A stretch of 64,000 nt of DNA from Mesorhizobium sp. M8A.F.Ca.ET.218.01.1.1 (lineage in GTDB: Bacteria; Pseudomonadota; Alphaproteobacteria; Rhizobiales; Rhizobiaceae). Where the stretch lies: contig NZ_SRUZ01000010.1 in the NCBI RefSeq assembly GCF_004791165.1, positions 124,001-188,000 of the forward strand. The letters run 5' to 3'. A program made the translations under genes and the position numbers. A model generated the notes under the pieces. The model ran no database searches and was not told the origin of the DNA. It worked only from the letters and a program-made list of their open reading frames with translations. Every line of letters begins with the position of its first letter. Position 1 is the stretch's first letter. This document shows positions 36,956 to 47,279 of this stretch, one piece after another.

Positions 36956-37753
36956 ATGAAAGTCTTTATCAGCGCCGACATCGAAGGCACGGCCGGCATC
37001 ACCAATTGGGACGAGGCGCGCAAGGGCAATCCCGACTATGCCGAGTTCCGGGAATATATGACCGACGAACTGGTCGCGGCCTGCGAAGGCGCCAAGGCGG
37101 CGGGCGCGACCGAAATCGTCGTCAAGGACGCCCATTCGACGGCGCGCAACCTGATCCTGTCCAAGCTTCCAGCCTATGTCCGCATCGTGCGCGGCTGGAG
37201 CGGCCATCCGGATGCGATGATGTTCGGCATCGATGACACCTTCGATGCCGCTCTCTATACCGGCTACCACAACAAGGCCGGCACCGACACGAACCCGCTG
37301 GCGCACACGCTGACCGGCACCGTTTCCAGGATGCTGATCAACGGGGAAGTGGCATCCGAATATACGCTGAACGCGCACTGCGCCGCCCGTTACGGCGTGC
37401 CGTCGGTCTTTCTGTCTGGCGATGCCGGCATGTGCGGCGAGGCGAAGGCGCTGGTGCCCGAGATATCAACCGTTGCCACCAGCGAGGGGTTCGGGCCGGC
37501 CACGTCTTCGCTCTCGCCTCAAGGCGCCGTGAAGGCCATCCGCGAGACGGTGGAAGCCTCGCTTTCGCGCGATCTGTCGAAATGCCTGCCGAAGCTGGCC
37601 GACCGGTTCGAGCTCATCGTCGAATACACCACCCCGATCGAAGCCTACAGGGGAAGCTGGTATCCGGGGATAGAGCATCCCGCCCCGCGCACGCTTCGTT
37701 TCGAGGCGGACAATTTCTTCGACATTCAGCGCGCGATACGGTTTGTCGTCTGA
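36956..37753 (+). CDS. dppA: M55-family D-aminopeptidase (DppA-like)
   Basis: This 265-residue protein fits the M55 family of D-stereospecific zinc aminopeptidases. The N-terminus KVFISADIEGTAGITNWDE carries the Asp and Glu metal ligands, VVKDAHSTARNL contains the next His, and TGYHNKAGTDTNPLAHT contains further conserved residues. The family (Bacillus DppA) cleaves D-Ala-D-Ala and similar D-peptides. In Bacillus it is also encoded next to a dipeptide ABC importer, as here. It lies 105 bp after the serine hydrolase gene in the same direction. Confidence 0.93.
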   Translation: MKVFISADIEGTAGITNWDEARKGNPDYAEFREYMTDELVAACEGAKAAGATEIVVKDAHSTARNLILSKLPAYVRIVRGWSGHPDAMMFGIDDTFDAALYTGYHNKAGTDTNPLAHTLTGTVSRMLINGEVASEYTLNAHCAARYGVPSVFLSGDAGMCGEAKALVPEISTVATSEGFGPATSSLSPQGAVKAIRETVEASLSRDLSKCLPKLADRFELIVEYTTPIEAYRGSWYPGIEHPAPRTLRFEADNFFDIQRAIRFVV

Positions 37754-37868
37754 CCATTGAGCGAAACAGGCGCGGCCCGTCCGATCCATGGCGGGCCGCC
37801 GCCGACAAATACTTGCCCCCGACAGAGCCATCGCAATCGCGCTGCGACTGTCCTGCGTCGGTGGTTGA

Positions 37869-39128
37869 TCAGAAATAGGTCTTCAGCGCGCCGACGATGT
37901 CATAGGCGTCATCGACCAGAAACAGTATCTGCCATTTGTCGAAGGTTGTGCAGGGATGCGACACGCCGAGCCCGATGCGATCACCGACCTTGACCGAAAC
38001 CGTCGCCGGAAAGCGCATGTAGGCGTGCTGGTCGTTGCTGGCGAAAATCTCGCAGCCCGTCAGCGTTTCCGGCAAACCGCCGTCGCGCGACATGAGCAGC
38101 GGCACCGGCAATCCGGAGTCGGTTCCAAAGTCTCGCTTGCCGGCGGTCAGGATGGCCAGCCCCGGTTCAGGGCAGGACTGGACATGGGTCCATACTTCCA
38201 GCGCGTTGACCAGACCTTCGTTCTCGCCGGTCGCGGCGAGGATGCGCTTCTGCTCTGCCTGGTAGATGCCGCTGTCATGGCTGACATAGCAGCCGCTGCG
38301 CGTCATGACCTGCGCGCCGCTGCCGGCGAGGCGATCGAGGACGATGTCGTAGAACGACGAACCGCCGGCCGTCACGATCGGTGGCGCGCGCTCGAACAGG
38401 TTCTCGCCGGCGCATGCTTCGTAGAGCGCGCCGATCTCGTCAACGAAATCCGCGACTGCCTGTGCCGGGCCGCCGTCCTTCGGCTTGATCAATCCCTCGA
38501 AAGCCTCGACGCCGCAGAGCCGCAGTTGCGGCGCCGCATGCGCGGCACGCGCCACCTCGAGCGCCGTGTCGTTGTCGCGGCAACCGGTGCGGCCGCCCGG
38601 ATAGCCGCGCTCGACCAGCACCTGGATCGGCCGCGAGGCCGTTCCGGAGCGGCCGACCGCCTCGCTCGCCAGGCGCACGGCGTCGAGGCTGTCGATCAGC
38701 ATGTAGAAGTCGAGGCCGGGCGAAGCGTTGAGCTCGGCGACCAGAGCATCCAGTTCCAGCCGTCCGACAAGCTGGTTGGCGAGCACGATGCGATCGATGC
38801 CGAACCGACGGCAAACCTTCAGCTGGTGCAGCGTGGCGACGGTCACGCCCCAGGCGCCGTCGCGCAATTGCCTCTGCATGATCTGAGGGCACATCGTCGT
38901 CTTGACATGCGGCGCGATGACCGCGTTGCGCTTGGCGAGGAAACGCTGCATCCATCGCGAATTGTGGTCGAGCGCGGACTCCCTGATGACCGCTGCCGGC
39001 AGGGGCACATCTCCGCGCAGGAGGTTCCAGCCCATCGAACCGACATCATGAAGACGGACCGCGACGCCTGGCGGAATGGCCTTCGTGGTTTCGTCCAGCA
39101 CCAGATCGTCGAGCGGGTGAAGATGCAT
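37869..39128 (-). CDS. D-threonine aldolase / D-serine dehydratase-like PLP enzyme
   Basis: This 419-residue fold-type III PLP enzyme has an alanine-racemase-like barrel with the Schiff-base lysine in APHVKTTMCPQI (near residue 75). Its C-terminal domain has FASNDQHAYM and GVSHPCTTFDKW, where His and Cys match the metal-binding pair of the D-threonine aldolase/D-serine dehydratase group. It would break down D-3-hydroxy amino acids such as D-Thr or D-Ser released by the neighbouring peptidases. It is divergent from the M81 gene at 39281 and convergent with dppA. Confidence 0.88.
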   Translation of the reverse strand: MHLHPLDDLVLDETTKAIPPGVAVRLHDVGSMGWNLLRGDVPLPAAVIRESALDHNSRWMQRFLAKRNAVIAPHVKTTMCPQIMQRQLRDGAWGVTVATLHQLKVCRRFGIDRIVLANQLVGRLELDALVAELNASPGLDFYMLIDSLDAVRLASEAVGRSGTASRPIQVLVERGYPGGRTGCRDNDTALEVARAAHAAPQLRLCGVEAFEGLIKPKDGGPAQAVADFVDEIGALYEACAGENLFERAPPIVTAGGSSFYDIVLDRLAGSGAQVMTRSGCYVSHDSGIYQAEQKRILAATGENEGLVNALEVWTHVQSCPEPGLAILTAGKRDFGTDSGLPVPLLMSRDGGLPETLTGCEIFASNDQHAYMRFPATVSVKVGDRIGLGVSHPCTTFDKWQILFLVDDAYDIVGALKTYF

Positions 39129-39236
39129 GTGAATTTCCGATTCTGTGCCACCCGCCGGATGTCGCGTGAACGCGGTCTGGCGCAGCTCTTTACATGGTCC
39201 AGGTGCTTGCGGAAATCATATAATAGTTTGATGATG

Positions 39237-39251
39237 AGAAAAGATTTTTCT
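39237..39251. promoter_or_regulatory. Candidate operator palindrome upstream of the M81 gene
   Basis: AGAAAA-GAT-TTTTCT is a perfect 6+6 dyad 30 bp before the M81 start codon, in the divergent gap with the D-threonine-aldolase-like gene. It resembles the dyad before the binding-protein gene at 46446-46464. A TATAAT at 39219-39224 may be a -10 element. Function is inference. Confidence 0.5.
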
Positions 39252-39280
39252 TAAACGAAAATTGGGTTGAGGACGAAAGA

Positions 39281-40750
39281 ATGCGCATTTTCATAGCGGG
39301 GATGGACACCGAGACCAACACGTTCGCGCCCATCCCGACCGGCTACCACAGTTTCGAGGAAATGGGCATTGCGCGGGGCGACGCCACCTCGAAGGCATTG
39401 AACGAGCCGTCCTGCCAGCTGTTCGTGTGGCGTCAGCGCGGCCAAGCCGACGGGCACGAGATCGTGGAAAGCCTGTGCGTCTGCGCCGAGCCCGGAGGCA
39501 TAACCATCCGCAATGTCTACGAGCAGTTCCGCGACGAGATCCTCGACGAGCTCAAGGCCGCCATGCCGGTCGACTGCGTGCTTCTGGCGCTGCATGGCGC
39601 TTTCGTCGCGGAAGGCTATGACGATACCGAGGGTGATCTTCTCGCGCATGTCAGGGCTGTCGTCGGCCCCGACATCCCGGTCGGGGCAGAGCTCGATCTG
39701 CACTGCCACACAACCCAGAAGATGGTCGACAACGCCACCGCCATCGTCGCTTACAAGGAATATCCGCACACCGACATCATGGACCGTGCCGGCGAGCTCT
39801 ACCGCATTGTCGTCGACGCGGTGGAGGGCAAGGTCAGGCCGGTGATGGCGCTCTACGACTGCCGCATGATCAGCACCTTCCGGGTGCAGGAGCAGCCGAT
39901 GCGCGGCTTCGTCGATGGCATGATCGCCGCCGAGGCCGAGCCTGGCATACTATCAGTGTCGCTCGGACATGGTTTTCCGCATGGCGACGTCGAGGATGTC
40001 GGAGCCCGCATGCTGGTCGTCACCAACGATGACAAGTCGCTTGCCGAGCGCACAGCCGAAAGGTTCGGCAAGCAGCTTTTCGCATTGCGCAACGACCTGA
40101 TCCCGAAATTCCTCGGCATCGACGAGGCGCTCGATATCGCGCTCGCCGAGCCGCAAGGGCCGGTCGTCATCGCGGATGTTTCGGACAATGCCGGCGGCGG
40201 CGCGCCGGGGGACTCCACCTACATCCTGCGCCGGCTGATAGAGCGCGGCATCGGGAACGTGGCCAGCGCAATGTACTGGGACCCGATCGCCTATCGCTTC
40301 TGCGTCGAGGCCGGGGTCGGCGGTACCATAAACCTGCGGGTCGGCGGCAAGTGCGGCGTGTTCTCGGGCATGCCTGTCGATCTGCGCGTTACGGTAAAAG
40401 GCCTCGGTCGCGAGCTGACGCAGCTGTTCGGCACCATGCCGTGGCCGCTCGGGGATGCGGCATGGGTTACCACCGACGGCGGCATCGACCTGATCATCAA
40501 CACGGTACGCACGCAGGTCTTCCATCCCGACTGCATGACCGCGCTCGGTCTCGATCCAAGCGAGCGGCGCATCGTCATCGTCAAATCCAATTACCATTTC
40601 CAGGCTGGTTTCGCACCGATCGCCAAGCGCATCCTGTTCTGCGCGCCGCCCGGTGCGACCCAGCCCAACTTCGCCGCGATCCCCTACACAAAGCTCAAGA
40701 CGCCCTATTGGCCGAAAGTGGAAGATCCATTCGCGGCCGACGCGGCTTAG
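39281..40750 (+). CDS. M81-family (MlrC-type) metallopeptidase
   Basis: This 489-residue protein has the M81 pattern: MRIFIAGMDTETNTFAPIPT at the start, ALHGAFVAEGYDDTEGDLL, the metal motif GAELDLHCHTTQKMVDNA, YKEYPHTDIMDRAGEL with a further histidine, and VIADVSDNAGGGAPGDSTYIL. MlrC of microcystin-degrading sphingomonads, the best-known member, cleaves linear peptides containing D- and beta-residues. That role fits this locus. No signal peptide is seen. Its TAG stop lies inside the border of a dispersed repeat. Confidence 0.92.
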   Translation: MRIFIAGMDTETNTFAPIPTGYHSFEEMGIARGDATSKALNEPSCQLFVWRQRGQADGHEIVESLCVCAEPGGITIRNVYEQFRDEILDELKAAMPVDCVLLALHGAFVAEGYDDTEGDLLAHVRAVVGPDIPVGAELDLHCHTTQKMVDNATAIVAYKEYPHTDIMDRAGELYRIVVDAVEGKVRPVMALYDCRMISTFRVQEQPMRGFVDGMIAAEAEPGILSVSLGHGFPHGDVEDVGARMLVVTNDDKSLAERTAERFGKQLFALRNDLIPKFLGIDEALDIALAEPQGPVVIADVSDNAGGGAPGDSTYILRRLIERGIGNVASAMYWDPIAYRFCVEAGVGGTINLRVGGKCGVFSGMPVDLRVTVKGLGRELTQLFGTMPWPLGDAAWVTTDGGIDLIINTVRTQVFHPDCMTALGLDPSERRIVIVKSNYHFQAGFAPIAKRILFCAPPGATQPNFAAIPYTKLKTPYWPKVEDPFAADAA

Positions 40751-40873
40751 AGCGGTTCAGCGTTTGAAAGAATCGCCCGACCCGCTCTAGCTTCTTGTTT
40801 TTACGCAATTCCCAAGGGGAAGCGCTACGCGCTTCTCCCGGGAAAACCGCTACGCACTTTTCCTGGAATTGCT

Positions 40874-40876
<3 letters not shown>
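40749..40876. repeat. Dispersed palindromic repeat, copy 3 (inverted)
   Basis: This element spans from TAGAGCGGTTCAGCGTTTGA to TTTTCCTGGAATTGCTCTAA and is the reverse orientation of the copies at 4284 and 6879. It contains AGAGCGG...CCGCTCT (40749-40788) and a GGGGAAGCGC-TAC-GCGCTTC hairpin (40816-40835). Its ends supply the stop codons of both convergent neighbours (TAG at 40748-40750 and, on the minus strand, at 40876-40874). It may also serve as a two-way terminator. Confidence 0.85.
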
Positions 40877-41880
<1,004 letters not shown>

Positions 41881-41884
<4 letters not shown>

Positions 41885-42876
41885 GCGGCTTGCGTCTCCT
41901 CGATACGGCGCCAGCAGGCGGCGCGGCGGGCCGGCTCCATGGCAGCCAGCGGCGGTACCGAGACGCAACGATCATTCGCCTCGCGGCAGCGCGCTCGAAA
42001 GAGGCAGCCGGCAGGCGGGTCAAGCAGGTCGGGCAAGGTACCGGGGATCTGCTCCAGCGGCTGCTTGGGTGGCGCCAGCCCCGGCAGACAGCGTATCAAG
42101 GCGCGGGTGTAGGGATGGGCTGGCGCTGCCAGCACCGACTCGGTCGTTCCGGCTTCCGCGACCCGTCCCGCGTAAAGCACGTAGAGCCGGTCGCAAAGCT
42201 GCGACACCACGGCCATGTCATGCGATATGAAAACAACGGCCGTTCCCGTGCTCATCGCCTTGTGTTTGATGAGGCCCAGGATCAGCGCCTGCACCGTCAC
42301 GTCGAGTGCCGTCGTCGGCTCGTCGGCGATAATGAGCTTGGGTTCGCAGGAGAAGGCCATGGCGATCAGCACGCGCTGTCGCATGCCTCCGGAAAGCTCG
42401 AACGGATAGGCCTGCATGATCCGCTCCGGCTCGCTGATCAGCATGTCACGCAGCAGCCCTGAGGCTTTGCTCGTCGCGGCCGCTTTGTCGAGACGCTGGT
42501 GACGGCGGATGACTTCGACGATCTGCTCGCCGATCCGTCGGGTCGGGTTGAGGGCGTTCATCGGTTCCTGGAAGATGGTCGACACCAGCCGCCCGCGCAC
42601 GTGCTGGAGTTCACGCTCGCTGAGCGTCATCGGATCGTTGCCGAACAGACGGATGCCGCCGCCGGTAATGTGCGCGCTGCCCTTGGGCAAAAGCCGCGTC
42701 GCCGCCATCATGGTCACCGATTTGCCGCACCCGGATTCTCCCACGATGCCGACGATCTCGCCGGCACGGACATTGAGGCTGACCCCGTTCAGCGCCTTGA
42801 TCGGCCCGCGATAGGTGCGGAACTCGAGCGAAAGGTCGGAGATTTCGAGCAGGACATCGCCGGACGGTTCGGTCAT
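41881..42876 (-). CDS. Peptide ABC importer ATPase (DppD/OppD-like)
   Basis: This 331-residue ATPase has Walker A GESGCGKSVTMMA, Q-loop TIFQEPMNALNPTR, signature LSGGMRQRVLIAMAF, Walker B LIIADEPTTALDV and the C-terminal AHPYTRALIRCLPGL plus GCLFRARCREANDRC cysteine segment. It overlaps the DppC-like gene upstream (ATGA, 42873-42876) and the DppF-like gene downstream (GTGA). It forms the ATPase heterodimer of the second peptide importer. Confidence 0.94.
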
Positions 42877-43757
42877 CGGCCACCCAGCCTGGGATCGAGC
42901 ATGTCGCGCAATCCGTCACCCAGCAGGTTGAAACCCATGGCGCTGATCAGAATGGCCAGGCCGGGAAAGGTGACATACCACCACTGGTCGAGGAAATAGT
43001 TGCGCCCGCTCGACACCATGGAGCCCCATTCAGACGTCGGCGGCTGGGCGCCGAGGCCGATGAAGCTCAAAGCCGCCGCCGTCAGGATGGTGCCACCAAG
43101 ATCCAGGGTCGCCTGAACGATGATGGGCGACAGGGCGTTAGGCAGTATGTGCCAGCGCAGCATATAGGCGGGCGAAGCCCCGAAGCTGCGCGATGCCTTC
43201 ACATAGGTGCGGTTGCGCAGCGACAGCGTCTGCCCACGCGCCAGCCGCACATAGGCGGGCACCCGCACCACGGCGACGGCCAGCATGGCGTTGAACAGGC
43301 TCGGTCCCAACGCCGCGGCCAGCGCCATGGCGAGGATGAGTGCCGGCAGCGCCAGGAAGACATCCATCAGCCGCATGATCGCGGTGTCGACGATGCCGCC
43401 GACAACGCCGGACAGGCAGCCGATGATCGAGCCGATAAAGGTCGAGATGATGACGATGGCAAAGGCGATGCCGCAGGACGCGCGCGCGCCGAAGAGCACC
43501 CGCGAAAACAGGTCGCGCCCGACCTCATCGGTGCCGAAGAGGTGCTGCGGGCTGGGCGCGGCAAGCCGTGCTGCAAGTGAGATCTTGTCGGGCGGGTAGG
43601 GCGCCAGCAGGGGCGCGGCCATGATCACAAACAGCACCGCCAGCGCGATCGCGGCGCCGACCAGAGTGAGAGGACTTTCCTTCACGCGATACCACAACCG
43701 TCCCGCGCGAAGCCGCGCAGCCGGCCGGGGCGATGTGACGATGCCATCCGCCGCCAT
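42873..43757 (-). CDS. Peptide ABC importer permease (DppC-like)
   Basis: This 294-residue protein has the N-terminal helix after ESPLTLVGAAIALAVLFVIMAAPLLAPYPP, the GTDEVGRDLFSRVLFGARAS motif, and the EAA loop LRNRTYVKASRSFGASPAYMLRWHILPN. Its ATG uses the A of the stop of the DppB-like gene (TGATG). It is the third gene in a tightly coupled operon and has the standard length for the family. Confidence 0.94.
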   Translation of the reverse strand: MAADGIVTSPRPAARLRAGRLWYRVKESPLTLVGAAIALAVLFVIMAAPLLAPYPPDKISLAARLAAPSPQHLFGTDEVGRDLFSRVLFGARASCGIAFAIVIISTFIGSIIGCLSGVVGGIVDTAIMRLMDVFLALPALILAMALAAALGPSLFNAMLAVAVVRVPAYVRLARGQTLSLRNRTYVKASRSFGASPAYMLRWHILPNALSPIIVQATLDLGGTILTAAALSFIGLGAQPPTSEWGSMVSSGRNYFLDQWWYVTFPGLAILISAMGFNLLGDGLRDMLDPRLGGR

Positions 43758-44773
43758 CAGCCGAGTTCCCTGATCTGTGGGTCGAGCACCATATAGGTCA
43801 GATCGACCGCGAGATTGATCAGCACGTACCCCAGCGAGGCGACGATGGTGAAGCCCATGATCGCGGGAAAATCGAGCGTCTGGATCGATGACACCACATA
43901 ACTCCCCATGCCTGGCCAGGCGAAGATCGTTTCGGTCAGCACCGCGCCGTAGAGCAGATCACCGAAGGCGAGGCCAAGCAGCGTCACCGACGGGATCAGG
44001 GCATTGGGCAAGGCGTGCCGCAGGATGACCGCCGATCGCGACAAACCATTCGCACGCGCGGTGCGCACATAATCCTCCTGCAGGACATCCAGCATCGAGG
44101 CCCGAATCTGGCGCGTGATGATGCCGAGATTGGCGAAGGCGAGGACAAAGGCCGGCAGGATGAGGTGATAGAGCGACGACCAGAAGGCTTTCAGGTCGCC
44201 GGCGACCAGCGAGTCGACCAGGAAGAAGCCGGTGATGCGCGGCGGCGCGGCGATGCCAAGCGTGATGCGGCCGCTGCCCGGCAGGATCGGTATCTTGACG
44301 TAGAACAGGAGGATGAGCGCCAGCCCGAACCAGAATACCGGCATTGAAATGCCGGCAACCGACACGACACGCGCCGCCTGGTCGACCGGTCCGTCCTTGT
44401 AGATTGCCGAAAGCACACCGAGCGGCACGCCAATCATGATCGCCGTCACCAGCGCGGCGATGCCGAGCTCGAGCGTGGCGGGCAGGAACAGGGCAATATC
44501 GCCGGCCACCGGGCGCCGTGTCCGCAAGGACTGGCCGAGATCGCCCGACAGGAGTTGCTTGACGTATATTACGAACTGCTGGGTGACGGGCTTGTCCAGA
44601 CCAAGCTCCTGGCGCACATGCGCCAACGTCTCGGCTGAAGCCTTGTCACCGGCGATCAGCTGCGCCGGATCGCCGGGGATCAAATGCGAAATCGTGAAGG
44701 TGATGACCGCGACGCCAGCCACCACGAAGACCAGCAAGACGAGGCGCCGAAGGATTGTTGAAATAAGCGACAT
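43757..44773 (-). CDS. Peptide ABC importer permease (DppB-like)
   Basis: This 338-residue protein has the DppB N-terminus (SLISTILRRLVLLVFVVAGVAVITFTISHLIPGDPA), LGLDKPVTQQFVIYVKQLLSGDLGQSLRTRRPV in the periplasmic part, and the EAA loop LQEDYVRTARANGLSRSAVILRHALPNALIP. It lies 18 bp after the binding-protein gene in the operon. With the DppC-like chain it forms the channel of the second peptide importer. Confidence 0.94.
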   Translation of the reverse strand: MSLISTILRRLVLLVFVVAGVAVITFTISHLIPGDPAQLIAGDKASAETLAHVRQELGLDKPVTQQFVIYVKQLLSGDLGQSLRTRRPVAGDIALFLPATLELGIAALVTAIMIGVPLGVLSAIYKDGPVDQAARVVSVAGISMPVFWFGLALILLFYVKIPILPGSGRITLGIAAPPRITGFFLVDSLVAGDLKAFWSSLYHLILPAFVLAFANLGIITRQIRASMLDVLQEDYVRTARANGLSRSAVILRHALPNALIPSVTLLGLAFGDLLYGAVLTETIFAWPGMGSYVVSSIQTLDFPAIMGFTIVASLGYVLINLAVDLTYMVLDPQIRELG

Positions 44774-44790
44774 GCCTTCGGCGCCGATTT

Positions 44791-46338
44791 CTATTCGGAC
44801 TTAGACATATCGGCGATGTTGTAGACCTGGATCAGCATCGGATTGTAGACGTACCCCTTCACCGAGGATCGCATGGCGAAGATGTCGTTCTTCTGGAACA
44901 GAAGGACGTAAGGTGCATCCTCGTTGGTGATTTTCTGCGCGTCGATATAGAGCTGCTCACGCTTCTTCTGGTCGACGGTCGCGAGCGCCTGGGTGATCAA
45001 ATCGGTCACTTTCGGGTTTTCATAGAAGGCCCGGTTGCCGGGGGCTCCCATCTTGGTGGGGTCGAACCAGATGTTCATGAACATGAACGGATCGGCGAAA
45101 TCGGGCGTCCACGCGCCCGTCGCGATGTCGTAGTCGCCCTTGGCGACCAGTTCGCGCTTGGTCGTGTCGGCGACATTCTTCATATCCATCGTGACGCCGA
45201 TTTCGGCGAGCGAGGCCTGCAGCGCAAGCCCCACCGGCTCCCAGGCGGAGTCGGCCTGCGAATAGGTGAAGCTGATGTGCAGATTGGAAACACCGGCGTC
45301 GGCAAGCAGTTGCTTGGCCTTCTCCAGATCGTAGCTGTACTGCATGCCCTGCGGGTCATGGCCCCACATGCCGTCCGGGACAGCCCCGCGCATCTGTTCG
45401 GCCTGGCCCTGCATGACGCCATCGACCAGCCCCTTGTAGTCGGCCGCATAGGATATGGCCTGACGGACCTTCGGATTGTCGAAGGGCGCTTTCTTGTTGT
45501 TCAAATAGAGATAGACGACATAGAGGCTGGGATTGCTCTCGATGACCACCCCGGCGCTTGATTTCATGGCCTCGGCCTGGTCGACCGGAACCTGGTCGAT
45601 CAGGTCGGCGTCTCCGTTCTCCAGCTGCAGGCGACGCGATGACATCTCGCGTACGATCTTGAAGATGACCTGCTTGAAAGCCGGCGCCTTGCCGGCATAG
45701 TGGGGATTGGGATCGAGCGTGATCTGCTGGTTGCGCTCCCAGCCCGAAATTTTGAAAGCGCCGCTGCCGGCGCTGTGCTCGGCGAGCCAGGCCTTCGCGT
45801 CGTCGCCGTTGACCGCGTGCTCTTGCGCCTTGGGATTGACGATCGATCCGGCCGAAGTGGCGAGCGCCGACAGGAACGGCGCAAACGGCGCCGACAATTC
45901 GAACTTCACGGTCTGCGGGTCGACAATGACGACATCCTTGATGGTCGGGAACATGTCGCCCGGGCCAGCCGCCAGCTTTTTTACGCGGTCGAATGAATAT
46001 TTGACCGCGGCGGCATCGACCGGCGAACCATCGTCGAACATGTGTCCCGACGCCAGCTTGAAAGTCCAGCTGAGGTTGTCGGGCGCAGTGGTCCAGCTCT
46101 CGGCAAGCTCCGGAATCACCTCGGTCTTGGCGCCGTCATATTTCACCAGACGCTCGTAGGCCGGAAAGATCAGCGTATAGCCGTTGTTGCTGACCTCGAC
46201 GCCGGGGTCGGCCGTGGGCGGATCCTCGGCCTTGGCGATGACCAGGACATCCTTGTCGGTGGCCCAGCTCGGCGCCGCAAAGGTCAAGGCTGTCAAAGCG
46301 GCAAATGCCGCAAAAGTCGGCAGGCGACGTAACAACAT
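44791..46338 (-). CDS. Periplasmic solute-binding protein, family 5 (second peptide importer)
   Basis: This 515-residue protein has a Sec signal peptide (LLRRLPTFAAFAALTALTFAAPSWA, cleavage after SWA). The mature part has DVLVIAKAEDPPTADPGVEV, DDGSPVDAAAVKYSFDRVKKL and GSGAFKISGWERNQQITLDPNPHYAGKAP, standard for DppA/OppA-type receptors. The start at ATG 46338 is chosen for its GGGGAG ribosome site and the signal peptide; a longer frame has no support. It is the first gene of the operon, preceded by a candidate operator and by the XRE-cupin regulator gene. Confidence 0.94.
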   Translation of the reverse strand: MLLRRLPTFAAFAALTALTFAAPSWATDKDVLVIAKAEDPPTADPGVEVSNNGYTLIFPAYERLVKYDGAKTEVIPELAESWTTAPDNLSWTFKLASGHMFDDGSPVDAAAVKYSFDRVKKLAAGPGDMFPTIKDVVIVDPQTVKFELSAPFAPFLSALATSAGSIVNPKAQEHAVNGDDAKAWLAEHSAGSGAFKISGWERNQQITLDPNPHYAGKAPAFKQVIFKIVREMSSRRLQLENGDADLIDQVPVDQAEAMKSSAGVVIESNPSLYVVYLYLNNKKAPFDNPKVRQAISYAADYKGLVDGVMQGQAEQMRGAVPDGMWGHDPQGMQYSYDLEKAKQLLADAGVSNLHISFTYSQADSAWEPVGLALQASLAEIGVTMDMKNVADTTKRELVAKGDYDIATGAWTPDFADPFMFMNIWFDPTKMGAPGNRAFYENPKVTDLITQALATVDQKKREQLYIDAQKITNEDAPYVLLFQKNDIFAMRSSVKGYVYNPMLIQVYNIADMSKSE

Positions 46339-46445
46339 GATGCGCTCCCCTCGAGCTTGTGTTTTGCATCTCTCACGGGATGACCGAGGGATGCCTTTCG
46401 CCCACGCTAACACCCGCATTTCGGATGGCAAGCCGATTTTTCTGA

Positions 46446-46464
46446 TAGGAAAGATATTTTTCTA
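46446..46464. promoter_or_regulatory. Candidate operator upstream of the second peptide importer
   Basis: TAGGAAAGATATTTTTCTA is an imperfect dyad (AGGAAA / TTTTCT) between the stop of the regulator gene and the binding-protein start, about 108 bp upstream of the latter. It resembles the sites at 39237-39251 and 47215-47230. It could be the binding site of the XRE-cupin regulator; this is inference. Confidence 0.5.
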
Positions 46465-46465
46465 A

Positions 46466-47134
46466 TTAGCCAAGTGTCATTTCCGTGTCGGCAGTCTCGC
46501 GCTCGTCATGAGGACGCACGCTTTTGGCGCCGTTGATGATGGTCTGCTCCGACTGGCCGGATGCCGACGTGCACACGCACAGGATCCGGGCCGGCGTGTC
46601 GCCGACGCTGACATAGGCGTGTCCCATCGTGCTTTCGAAGTAGACCGACTCTCCTGTTTTCAGCCTCAGCGTCTCGTAGACGTCGGTGTGCAGCTCGACT
46701 TCGCCTTCGAGGACATAAGTGAATTCCTGGCCGGGATGACGGATGAGCTCGCCGAACGTTTCGATGCTTTGCTGGGTGATTGACCCCAGCATGGGGATCA
46801 TTTCCTTGCGCGACAGTTCCGTGCATAGAAAGCGGTAGACATAGTTGGGGGTCTCGACGATCCGCCCGTCCTCAAGCCGGCTGACGGCACGCGCGCCGTG
46901 CGCGATGGGGGAGGCGCTGGCCTTTCTCACGCCGAAGAGCTCGGTTATGTCGACCTTGAGCCCTTGGGCAAGCTGCAGCAGCTTGTCATAGGTCAGCGAC
47001 ATCTGGTTGTTCTCGACCTTCGACAGGGTGGAGACGGCGAGCCCCGACATCTGGGCGACCTGCGTCAGCGTCCAGCCCCGCTCCCGGCGCAGCAGTTTGA
47101 GGCATTCTCCCAGGCTTGGCTTCGAATCGCTCAT
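46466..47134 (-). CDS. XRE-family regulator with C-terminal cupin sensor
   Basis: This 222-residue protein has an N-terminal helix-turn-helix (WTLTQVAQMSGLAVSTLSKVENNQMSLTYDKLLQLA) and a C-terminal cupin beta-barrel (HPGQEFTYVLEGEVELHT ... GESVYFESTMGHAYVS) that normally binds a small ligand. PuuR-like members of this class control amine and amino-acid catabolism. ATG 47134 has AAGGG 8 bases upstream; the longer open frame has no support. It is divergent from the FAD oxidoreductase and directly upstream of the importer operon. Confidence 0.92.
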   Translation of the reverse strand: MSDSKPSLGECLKLLRRERGWTLTQVAQMSGLAVSTLSKVENNQMSLTYDKLLQLAQGLKVDITELFGVRKASASPIAHGARAVSRLEDGRIVETPNYVYRFLCTELSRKEMIPMLGSITQQSIETFGELIRHPGQEFTYVLEGEVELHTDVYETLRLKTGESVYFESTMGHAYVSVGDTPARILCVCTSASGQSEQTIINGAKSVRPHDERETADTEMTLG

Positions 47135-47214
47135 GGCGGACCCTTTTCGACATTGGCGGCAGTCTAGGGTTGGGACTGGACAAAGTCGACTCGCAAGCGG
47201 CGCCGCCTTTATCA

Positions 47215-47230
47215 TAGGAAAGAGGTTTGA
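47215..47230. promoter_or_regulatory. Candidate operator between regulator and FAD oxidoreductase
   Basis: TAGGAAAGAGGTTTGA shares its first nine bases with the dyad at 46446-46464. It lies in the divergent gap, 50 bp before the FAD enzyme and 81 bp before the regulator gene. The right half is weakly conserved. Confidence 0.35.
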
Positions 47231-47279
47231 CCGATCGGAAATATTCTGCTTGGTTGCCGGCGCTTGCAAGAGGGAAGCC

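Noticed and set aside
37956..39254. 432-codon plus-strand frame opposite the D-threonine-aldolase-like gene
   Set aside because: The minus strand carries the PLP-lysine and metal motifs; this frame is a shadow.
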